A stretch of DNA of 47,028 bases from Candidatus Iainarchaeum sp. (GTDB lineage Archaea > Iainarchaeota > Iainarchaeia > Iainarchaeales > Iainarchaeaceae): contig JACQPB010000002.1 of the NCBI GenBank assembly GCA_016202305.1, positions 1-47,028 of the forward strand, in the 5' to 3' direction. The position numbers and the translations under genes were made by a program. Shown in pieces: positions 39,670 through 47,028 of the stretch (its first letter is position 1; each line of letters opens with the position of its first letter). The notes beneath the pieces were generated by a model, which made no database searches, had not been told where the DNA came from, and saw nothing but the letters and a program-made list of their open reading frames with translations.

Positions 39670-39909
39670 TCACGGGGCTTCCACACCGAATTCCGAGAGC
39701 CTGTCCATCATTTCGCTTATAGTGAGGACTGCCTTTTGCGATGCCCCGCCTATTGATATTTTGCCTTGCCTGTATTGCTCAATCGCCAAGTAAAGCCTCC
39801 CCTTCCCTATAAGGCTCCTTATTATTGTTGTCCTGTCCGCCTTTTCCTCCTCTGCCTCAAGGCAAACAAAGTCCAGGTCTTCCTTGTTTATGCTCATGAC
39901 CTTCTGCAT
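39670..39909 (-). CDS. UPF0175-like small HTH protein (possible antitoxin)
   Basis: YLAIEQYRQGKISIGGASQKAVLTISEMMDRLSEFGVEAP resembles UPF0175 C-terminal half. Confidence 0.6.
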   Translation of the reverse strand: MQKVMSINKEDLDFVCLEAEEEKADRTTIIRSLIGKGRLYLAIEQYRQGKISIGGASQKAVLTISEMMDRLSEFGVEAP

Positions 39910-40004
39910 TTTTCACCCCTCCAGCCGTTCATTGAAATCATTTATTATTCCTTTGAATACATTGTCACCGGATTCAAGTTCGAGTTGTTTTCGCGCTTTC
40001 CCAG

Positions 40005-40691
40005 CTATTTTGCCGTCGGTTTGCGCCCCTGCCTTTTCTTTAGTATGAGGAGTGTTGGCAGGTTGCTATACCCATATGCCTGGTTTCCTTGCTGGAGTGG
40101 GTACCGGGAATCCCATCTGACGATTTCGCAGTTCTGCTCCAGCTGTTCCCTGTCGGCGATGATTGGGTCTTCGAGGGGTGTTATTATTACCCTCGCGTTC
40201 GGATTGTCGCTCAGCATCTGCACCTGCCTGATGATTTCCTCTGTTGATTTCCTGACAATTTCTTGGCGTTGCATTCCTTGCCTGTCGTATCCGCCGGATG
40301 TGTAAACCCCCTGTGAGATTATAAGGTCGAATTTTCCTGTTGCGGAGGGAAGGTCCGTGACTCTTCTTTGGATGAACGTGGTTTCTGCGCCCGCTTCCCC
40401 CAGTGCGCTTTCAAAAGGCCCAAAAAGTGGGATGCGGCTTGCCCCTATCTCGGCAACGCGCCTGATTTTTTTTGCACGCAAAGCTATTGCAATTATTTTC
40501 CCGATGGGCCGGTTCAGCATGTTTTTCGTCCAGCCGCGTGTCAGTTCCGCGACAACTGCCGAAGCGTTAGCTATCCTTTGCCTGATAAGAATGGAGTTCG
40601 ACCCGTACTTTGCCATGATGGGCGCGATTACCGGTTTTAGTAGGCGGTCATGCCTTTCTTCAAACTCCATGCGCGCTTTGCCTTTCTTCAT
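40005..40691 (-). CDS. putative SAM-dependent methyltransferase-like protein
   Basis: RRVAEIGASRIPLF ... FDLIISQGVY Rossmann-like spacing. Confidence 0.45.
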   Translation of the reverse strand: MKKGKARMEFEERHDRLLKPVIAPIMAKYGSNSILIRQRIANASAVVAELTRGWTKNMLNRPIGKIIAIALRAKKIRRVAEIGASRIPLFGPFESALGEAGAETTFIQRRVTDLPSATGKFDLIISQGVYTSGGYDRQGMQRQEIVRKSTEEIIRQVQMLSDNPNARVIITPLEDPIIADREQLEQNCEIVRWDSRYPLQQGNQAYGYSNLPTLLILKKRQGRKPTAK

Positions 40692-40744
40692 CCGGCAGAA
40701 ACCCTTGTGTATACTTTATGCTTTCAGGGTATAATAATCTGTCC

Positions 40745-40836
40745 GGGCCAGAACTGCAAAGCCTGCTCTAAATTGTACTGGCCCGCGCCAAGCCGGAAGG
40801 ATTACCACATGAGGCGCGGCAAGCCACGGCGCGGGC
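40745..40836. ncRNA. candidate structured RNA/leader with mutually exclusive stems
   Basis: GGGCCAG/CTGGCCC and GCCCGCGCC/GGCGCGGGC share nucleotides 40781-40784. Confidence 0.3.
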
Positions 40837-40888
40837 ACTGCGAAAAAAGTTAGGGCTTGTATCGGTTTCCATTTTTTGAGTGCTTGCG

Positions 40889-41518
40889 CTATTTTCCTGG
40901 CTTGGTCGCGACAAGCAGCTTTCCATTTTTGCTGACTGAAAAGCGGCGCGCTCTGGCCACTTCCATGAACGCTTTTCTCCTCGCTATTTCGGACTTTATT
41001 TCGTGGGCGAGCTTCGGATTCCTCTCTTCAAGTTCCTCTGGAGGGTAAGGCGGGAAAAGTTCTGAAAGGCTTTCGCCCTCCCTGACGCTAATGGCAAGGT
41101 TGACTGTCCCGACCTTATTCCTAGTCGCGTGCCTGAAAACCGCGTCTAGAGTGCGGTGCCTCCAGCCCGTGTACTTCTTTGATACTGCACGGTGAATTCC
41201 GGGGTCGCCTTGCCGGAAATGTGCCTGCATGTACTCAATCGTCCATTCTGCAGGTTCCTCGGAAACGATAATCGTGCCTACAGGTCCACGGTTGAACTCC
41301 GCTACACCGCCGCTCTTCCTGTGCGTGGCAGCGTCCTCGAACAGCCCGAAGTGCTTTTCTTCGGGGTAGTAGAACCAAGACCTTTACCTGCCGATGCTCA
41401 GGTGGCCTATGAAAAAGCCCTCTCTTTTCCCCTTCACCCTCTGCCTGACAAGCACGGACTGGTCCACTGGGATTCTCACCCTCGAATAAATGAGCCTGTG
41501 GAAATTATGGGTAGGCAT
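40889..41518 (-). pseudogene. hypothetical gene interrupted by an in-frame TAA at 41384-41386
   Basis: Same frame reads MPTHNFHRLIYSRVRIPVDQSVLVRQRVKGKREGFFIGHLSIGR*RSWFYYPEEKHFGLFEDAATHRKSGGVAEFNRGPVGTIIVSEEPAEWTIEYMQAHF... Confidence 0.55.
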
Positions 41519-41573
41519 CCACACCAATAAAAAGCTCGTTTGGAATAAAAGACTATCCAGCCGGCAGATTGCC

Positions 41574-42671
41574 TCATGCTCTGAGCACGCGACTCCCGAT
41601 TTGAGCGAGCAAATCCCGCCTTATGTTCTGCGCAGTGACCTCAGGGCCCGCGCCGGGAGCCTCGACAACGTAAGGGTTGCCTGCGGTGTAGGTTCGCGTG
41701 ACGGCAACAATCTTGTTGCTGGTGCCGTCCAGATGGCCGAGAGGGCTCTTTTCCTGAATCTCTTCCAGTCCCACACGCATGGAAATCCCTCCTTCGGAGT
41801 TTTCAGCGCGGGCGACATAGCGTAACACACTGCCTTTCTGCCTTACGCGGAGCGCGCGCCCTGAAAAGTCTGGGTCAAGTTTTTCCAGCGCCTTGAGAAA
41901 CTCCTCTTTCTGGTCGGCACCGAGCACTTCCTTGGGCACGAATGGCTTGAGTTCTACATCGCCCATCTCCGCCTCGAATCCTGCGGAGCGCACGAGAATC
42001 AGCATCTTTTTTGCCACATCCTCGCCGGAGAGGTCATCAGCAGGGTTTGGCTCGGAGTAGCCGAGGGAAACCGCGCTGCGCACAGACTTTGAAAATCGCT
42101 CCCCACGCTGCAGCTCCGACGTGATGAAATTCAGAGTGCCTGAAAAGCAGCCCGCGAGAGACACCAGCTCGTCGTTCAGGTCCCTCAGGTCAAGCATCAG
42201 GCTCACGGCCTCTGCGCCGGCCATGACCGAGCACCGGAAGCCATAGCGCGGCACCTCACGCACGAGGCGCTGGAACGTGTCATTGTCGGAATAGGCAAGA
42301 GGGTTCTTGTTGGCAGTCACAATGGTAAATCCTGTTTTCCCGATGACTTTCTTGTGAAAGCCGAGCATTTCATCCTTCAGCGCCGTAACATCAACGAAAG
42401 CGAGGTTCTCGTGCCCGCCGCCGAGAGCCAGCGAAAGGATTTCCGGCAAAGGCAGAGGCTTGCCGACAATGGCGCCGGCGGAAAAAGAAAGCGCTTCCTT
42501 CGGGCCAATTCCGCGGGAAGAATAGGCAAGGCTTTTATTCGAGGCAAGCCCGACAATTCTAGTGGGGTTATTGTGCAGCTTCGCATCAGCATCCCTCCTT
42601 TCAATTATCTGCCTGACCAATGTGCTTCCGACATTACCGGTAGCTCCAATGATGAAGACATCCTGAATCAT
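41574..42671 (-). CDS. hom: homoserine dehydrogenase
   Basis: FIIGATGNVGSTLVRQI, TANKNPLAYSD, SLAGCFSGTLNFI, GYSEPNPADDLSGEDVAKKMLIL. Confidence 0.92.
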   Translation of the reverse strand: MIQDVFIIGATGNVGSTLVRQIIERRDADAKLHNNPTRIVGLASNKSLAYSSRGIGPKEALSFSAGAIVGKPLPLPEILSLALGGGHENLAFVDVTALKDEMLGFHKKVIGKTGFTIVTANKNPLAYSDNDTFQRLVREVPRYGFRCSVMAGAEAVSLMLDLRDLNDELVSLAGCFSGTLNFITSELQRGERFSKSVRSAVSLGYSEPNPADDLSGEDVAKKMLILVRSAGFEAEMGDVELKPFVPKEVLGADQKEEFLKALEKLDPDFSGRALRVRQKGSVLRYVARAENSEGGISMRVGLEEIQEKSPLGHLDGTSNKIVAVTRTYTAGNPYVVEAPGAGPEVTAQNIRRDLLAQIGSRVLRA

Positions 42672-42797
42672 GCAAAGATAACGGCGCAATATGTTTAAAT
42701 CAGGCCACGAAAGTTTTTCGGCGCCATGCACGGACTGATAACTCCCGGCAGTTAATGAGGCGCATTCCTTAAAAAGGGCTTCAACCGAATATACTAC

Positions 42798-43123
42798 CGG
42801 GTAGCAGGCGACCGGATGTCGGTATCCCATATCAGGGACGCTGAGGAAAGTCCGCCCACACGCAGAACACACGCATCGAGAGATGGCCAGGGGCAACAGA
42901 AACGAGACCATTGTTTGCGAACGGAGTGAACCAAGTGCATTCGAAGAATGCGCTGTCGGCATCGCCGGTCGAAAACGGCGGATGAAACGGGCCCCTGAGT
43001 GTGCAACTCCCACGCGGAGGCTAAGTCGAATTCCGGTGAGGCCATGTCCTGAAAAGGGCAGAAACCCTTGCATTAATGGGTTTTCAAGGCCGGAACAGAA
43101 GGCGGCTTACGTCCTGCTGCCCG
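42798..43123 (+). ncRNA. rnpB: RNase P RNA
   Basis: CGGGTAGCAGG...CCTGCTGCCCG P1; GAGGAAAGTCCGCC; GGAACAGAAGGCGGCTTAC. Confidence 0.93.
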
Positions 43124-43124
43124 A

Positions 43125-43430
43125 CTATTTCATTTTCATTACAAGCGTGCTTTTTGCAACGATCAAACGGTTTTGCTTAAGTCGTGCCTGATTCAAAGCT
43201 TTATCGGCTTTTATTAGGCTCTCCTTGGCCATTTTCCTTTCATTAGTTCCCATTTTTTGCAAATCATATGCCGTCTTTTTTCGTTGATAGTCTTGTTTAA
43301 GTGATTCGATTGCTCTATCAGCTTCTTCAATTTTTCTGTCGAGTTGTGCAACTTTGGCTTTTCGGGTACCGAACGCTTTTATTAGCGGCTCTCTTGATTT
43401 TTTCCACAGGCCGGTTAGGAGTTTTTTCAT
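43125..43430 (-). CDS. hypothetical coiled-coil protein
   Basis: Provided ORF, charged helical composition. Confidence 0.45.
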   Translation of the reverse strand: MKKLLTGLWKKSREPLIKAFGTRKAKVAQLDRKIEEADRAIESLKQDYQRKKTAYDLQKMGTNERKMAKESLIKADKALNQARLKQNRLIVAKSTLVMKMK

Positions 43431-43528
43431 ATCATGTAAATGATTATATCTGGAATATAAATGCTTTCTTTGGTGTCAGTACTTCCTCGTTTTCCGAAAT
43501 AAGCCAAATTTGATGTGAAAGACAGTTT

Positions 43529-43575
43529 TTTATTGGAATCTCAATACCACGCCGTCTCTGCGGCAGGGTAATTCA
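43529..43575. repeat. hairpin repeat, copy 1
   Basis: TTTATTGGAATCTCAATACCACGCCGTCTCTGCGGCAGGGTAATTCA. Confidence 0.75.
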
Positions 43576-43649
43576 CTATGCTCCAAATTTTTCTTTTTGA
43601 CTTTTCACTTTCGTAATAACTCATAAATGCCACCTCGTTTCTGGGTATT

Positions 43650-44363
43650 TCATAAAATTTGCTCTCGCTGCTTGAAGCATAGGTCCAGCTTGCCTGGCAT
43701 TACTCGGAAGCCTGTCCCGTGGTCATGCGGTCTGCCATCAGAATATTGTCCAATGCGGATGTCAACTGCTATTAATCCTTGCTTCACCAGTTCAATAAAT
43801 CTTTCGAAGTTGAATTCTTGCAGCAGGTAAGCTTCGTTGAACCAAAACTCTTCATTCCCGCCCCTGCCTTTGGACTCTGCTTTAACATATACTAACGCCG
43901 GGTATTTTCTCTCAAACGAATTTTTCAGTGTTGATTTGTCCCAGTATCCTAGTTCTTGGTTTTTTGCCGATACCAAAATCAGCTTGTTTTTTCTTGCGCT
44001 TATCTTGAATCCTTTTTTGCCTTTAAGGGTGTTATAGCCAGTGGCTTTTGCAGTAGTATGAAGCTCTTTTCTCCCTTTCCATTTTGCTGAGGGGTAACCA
44101 TACTTCTTCAGTAGACCCGCATTTGCTTTTGGCGGCAGAGGCGATTTGGTGAAAAGGGTTAGCATGCTTTTCGAGTTTTTTCTGGCAGATTTTAGCTCAA
44201 AATTATGCAAGTCGGGGCCAGCTATATTGTTTTCTTTGATGTTCACCAAGTCTTCAAAAGTCTTTCCAATGCCTGTGTTTCCGGTGCGATGAGTTTTTAT
44301 CCAGCCGACTTTTTTGATTTCCTTCAGTTTGGCAATAAACTCTTCATAAGTCAGCATTTCCAA
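43650..44363 (-). CDS. MvaI/BcnI-like restriction endonuclease
   Basis: GNTGIGKTFEDLVNIKENNIAGPDLHNFELKSAR; adjacent DNA methylase. Confidence 0.75.
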   Translation of the reverse strand: MEMLTYEEFIAKLKEIKKVGWIKTHRTGNTGIGKTFEDLVNIKENNIAGPDLHNFELKSARKNSKSMLTLFTKSPLPPKANAGLLKKYGYPSAKWKGRKELHTTAKATGYNTLKGKKGFKISARKNKLILVSAKNQELGYWDKSTLKNSFERKYPALVYVKAESKGRGGNEEFWFNEAYLLQEFNFERFIELVKQGLIAVDIRIGQYSDGRPHDHGTGFRVMPGKLDLCFKQREQIL

Positions 44364-44421
44364 ATTTGGGCGGCAAAACCAATTAAAAGAAGCGCTTTTT
44401 ACTCATAGCCGGAAAATCTTC

Positions 44422-45696
44422 CTACTTTGCACGTTTTTTTAATATGACTATAAATTCGTGGTTCATCGTGCTGCCAACTTCCCCTTTGACGTTTGTCGGG
44501 CTGTTGGATTTTGGGAGCCTTTTTGAGGGTATGTTCCTTATTATCGTTTTCTCATGTTCGTATGTTCCAACAGATTTGAATAATTCGACAATAATTTTGT
44601 CTGTTGGAATTTGCACCTGCTTTACTGTCCTATTTCCTACTACAAAGCAAAGCGTGCCACCTACTTTCATGACTCTATCTATTTCTTTTGCGCAGCTGTA
44701 AAAGTCTTTGTAAAAGCTCAATACTTCTTTTGCCCTTCTTTCATCTATCTTGGCTATTTTATCGACAATTTGAGCTAGGGTTAAGCTCTCAAGCGAGTAG
44801 TCAATTTTTTCTGCAGGTATCCCGCCCAAACTTGTTTGGTCAATTTTTTTGACTTTTTTTTCGTTGTAGTCGAGCCATTGCAATGCAAGCCTTGAAAATT
44901 GGCCGTAAGCTACTGTGGTTTTACTATCGCCATATGGGGGCGACGTTACAACAAGGTCAACGCTTCTGTCCGGAATACTTGTTCTATGTCTTGTATCTTC
45001 GTCTAAGACGAAGACCTTGCATTTATTTTTTTGTTCAATAAACTCTTTCATTCCACAGATATTTTCTCTTGCCTTTTCATAGAATTCTCGCAAAACATCA
45101 GGTTCAAATCTTTCCAGTTGGCTTGGTGCCATTTTGTAAAGTTTATATTCTCCTTTGCGGGTATCGGAAACATTCCTTACAGTTTCTGCAAAAGCTACCT
45201 TGAAAAAGTCTTTTACCGAACGGTCGTCAACGGCATTTATGCTTTTTTTTATTATGGCCAACTCCTTTATCACTCTTGGCTTGAACCAAAATTTTATATT
45301 AGAAAAATCTGGCACTTCTATATTGGCATCGCTTTTTTTGCTTATTTCTTTTTTCAGTTTTGAAAATTCCAGCTCCAAATAGTTGGTGTCAATCGGAGTG
45401 GTTTTTACTTTAGCAATGAGCAAAGCAAGAGGGTTTATGTCTACTCCATGAACTCTTTCAAAACCATCCAATAAGCATGATTCCACCAATACAGTGCCGG
45501 AACCCATGAATGGGTCTAAAACCGTTTTTTTCTCGGCACCAAACTCGTTCATTAATCGTCTGGCCACTTGCGGTATCATCATTGCGGGGTATGTATGAAA
45601 GCCGTGCGTGCAATACTTGCCGCTGTTGCTTTTGAAGTCCCAACTCGTGTCAATAGTTTGGCTAAGAGCAGGAGCCATGATAAGCTTAGATTGCAT
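44422..45696 (-). CDS. type II DNA methyltransferase, likely m4C
   Basis: DPFMGSGTVLVES and VVTSPPYGDS motifs. Confidence 0.9.
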   Translation of the reverse strand: MQSKLIMAPALSQTIDTSWDFKSNSGKYCTHGFHTYPAMMIPQVARRLMNEFGAEKKTVLDPFMGSGTVLVESCLLDGFERVHGVDINPLALLIAKVKTTPIDTNYLELEFSKLKKEISKKSDANIEVPDFSNIKFWFKPRVIKELAIIKKSINAVDDRSVKDFFKVAFAETVRNVSDTRKGEYKLYKMAPSQLERFEPDVLREFYEKARENICGMKEFIEQKNKCKVFVLDEDTRHRTSIPDRSVDLVVTSPPYGDSKTTVAYGQFSRLALQWLDYNEKKVKKIDQTSLGGIPAEKIDYSLESLTLAQIVDKIAKIDERRAKEVLSFYKDFYSCAKEIDRVMKVGGTLCFVVGNRTVKQVQIPTDKIIVELFKSVGTYEHEKTIIRNIPSKRLPKSNSPTNVKGEVGSTMNHEFIVILKKRAK

Positions 45697-45865
45697 ATGC
45701 TAATTAATTTTGCGCCCTTTATAAAGAACTTTCTAGACCTCATTGCCGGTGCGAAGGGATGTCGAATGGTCATCGTTTGGCTGGCTCTCTGTCCGTCGCT
45801 TCATTTTTCCGCTTCCCAGTGGCCGCCCTTGTCCGGCCCGATGCGCTTTATTGTGATTTCATATA

Positions 45866-45893
45866 TCGTCGTCTCTACGGCTGCGGGTAATTC
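45866..45893. repeat. hairpin repeat, copy 3 (partial)
   Basis: CGTCGTCTCTACGGCTGCGGGTAATTCACC resembles copy 1. Confidence 0.5.
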
Positions 45894-45915
45894 ACCTAAA
45901 AACGGTAAAGAGCTA

Positions 45916-47013
45916 TTAGCAGTTCAATAAATTTTTGAAGATGTACTGCAAAAACTTCTTTTTTTCTTCTTCCTTCGTGAGTATTGAAGTCAAATTATAG
46001 TATTTCCCAATAGTTTTGTCAGTCTCTATCCTTGATTCTACTTCATTAGTTATACAACTGGCCACTATTATGGTAAGCGCTTTGGGGCTATCTTTCAGAG
46101 ATTTTTCGAATGACTTTTTAGCAACTCCATATCTTTCAAGTGCGCCTGCCGGGTCAGTTCCGCCCTTAACCTCAATTACGGCAATCGTTCTTCCGTTAGA
46201 GCCAAGAATTGCAATATCGGGCTCGCTAGAAAAAAGCACAGATCTCTTATTTTTAAGAGTAAAACCTTTATAGTTCGTGATATTATCGATTTGTTTGACA
46301 GAGTTTCTTTTGTTGTATTTTTCCACAGCAGAATGATTGTCTCTTACCAAAAATGAAATTATTTGATTTCGCTCTATTGCTTCTTTGACTAGCATTTTCT
46401 GAACTACTTTTTCAGCCTCTGTACCAATTGCGTTTCTCCAAGAGCCGTCAATTTGTGAGCCAGTAGAAGCAAATAACATTCCAGAAATATGTTTATCGTT
46501 AAAACCTTCAAGTGCATTCTCAATTATCAGAGATATATGCTCATTGAACAATTTAGCCAATTTTAATGACTCTTCTTGAGTTGGATTGGCGCCTTTTTCA
46601 TTTTCAAATTTCTGAGGTGAAATACCGGCCAAATAGCTAACAGATTTTTGGGATAGTGCAGCAATATTTCTATAGTAACTAACTAATGCAGGATGTTCTC
46701 TAAGCAGCCGCGGATGGCAGAAGACTTGGATCAAACTTAGTTTCGTTTTCTTTATTTCATCCAGCGCCTTTTTTGCAATACCCCATTTTCGAGATTCGGC
46801 CCAATCAAAATTACCTTCCAACGGGATTAGCTTTTGTATTGTCTCGGAAAACTCGTAAGTGTGATATTCATTCAGCTTATTGTAGAAAAAGGTTGACCTG
46901 AGACGGTAGTTTATTGGAATCTCGAATACCCCGCCGTCTCTGCGGCGGGGACCGCCTGAATGAAATGTTCTTGTGCTTTTTGCTGGAATAAGTTTGCATG
47001 GTGGAAGCGGCAA
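45916..47013 (-). CDS. XcyI-like restriction endonuclease
   Basis: FEIPINYRLRSTFFYNKLNEYHTYEFSETIQKLIP; EPDIAILGSNGRTIAVIEVKGGTDPAGALERYGVAKKSFE. Confidence 0.7.
   Translation of the reverse strand: MPLPPCKLIPAKSTRTFHSGGPRRRDGGVFEIPINYRLRSTFFYNKLNEYHTYEFSETIQKLIPLEGNFDWAESRKWGIAKKALDEIKKTKLSLIQVFCHPRLLREHPALVSYYRNIAALSQKSVSYLAGISPQKFENEKGANPTQEESLKLAKLFNEHISLIIENALEGFNDKHISGMLFASTGSQIDGSWRNAIGTEAEKVVQKMLVKEAIERNQIISFLVRDNHSAVEKYNKRNSVKQIDNITNYKGFTLKNKRSVLFSSEPDIAILGSNGRTIAVIEVKGGTDPAGALERYGVAKKSFEKSLKDSPKALTIIVASCITNEVESRIETDKTIGKYYNLTSILTKEEEKKKFLQYIFKNLLNC
46910..46950. repeat. hairpin repeat, copy 2
   Basis: TTTATTGGAATCTCGAATACCCCGCCGTCTCTGCGGCGGGG. Confidence 0.75.
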
Positions 47014-47028
47014 ATCATTGTGTATATG

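Noticed and set aside
40650-40853. Cys-containing short ORF (CPGQNCKACSKLYW...H) that looked like a zinc ribbon
   Set aside because: Lies on structured intergenic DNA, no good start or family match
42794-43191. ORFs across 42.8-43.2 kb and the long N-terminal extension of 41574-43073
   Set aside because: Region is RNase P RNA; homoserine dehydrogenase starts at 42671
1-47028. CRISPR arrays or complete transposons
   Set aside because: No regularly spaced direct repeats and no transposase ORF found

Overview
The window looks like an archaeal chromosome segment, probably DPANN-like (inferred from gene content and rRNA features). It is mostly housekeeping genes: PurE, IlvD, FEN1, TrpS, EndA, FolC, UbiA, L40e, homoserine dehydrogenase, and a thiamine pyrophosphokinase plus ThiB/P/Q-like ABC import cluster. 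It also has an ArsR/Acr3 arsenic module, a GalE/glycosyltransferase cluster, a 16S–tRNA-Ala–23S operon, a tRNA-Glu, and an RNase P RNA. The right end is an AT-rich restriction-modification island. The strongest non-obvious signal is a family of about 60-nt elements at the boundaries of stable RNA genes. Each has a pyrimidine arm, its hairpin complement, a fixed 8-nt spacer (consensus CGTTGACG), and a third purine arm that is the mirror image of the hairpin's purine arm. Three of five copies have exact 14-nt mirrors although their sequences differ, which is what an intrastrand triplex (PIT/H-DNA-like) constraint would produce. Other notable observations: a canonical 3-4-3 bulge-helix-bulge in the pre-23S processing stem; a 16-bp inverted repeat bracketing 16S; two short CDSs missing from the ORF track (an eL41-like protein and a truncated histone-fold protein); a hairpin repeat present three times around the R-M genes; a decayed DsrE-like gene; and a gene interrupted by an in-frame TAA. 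All calls are by eye; no database search or folding software was run.
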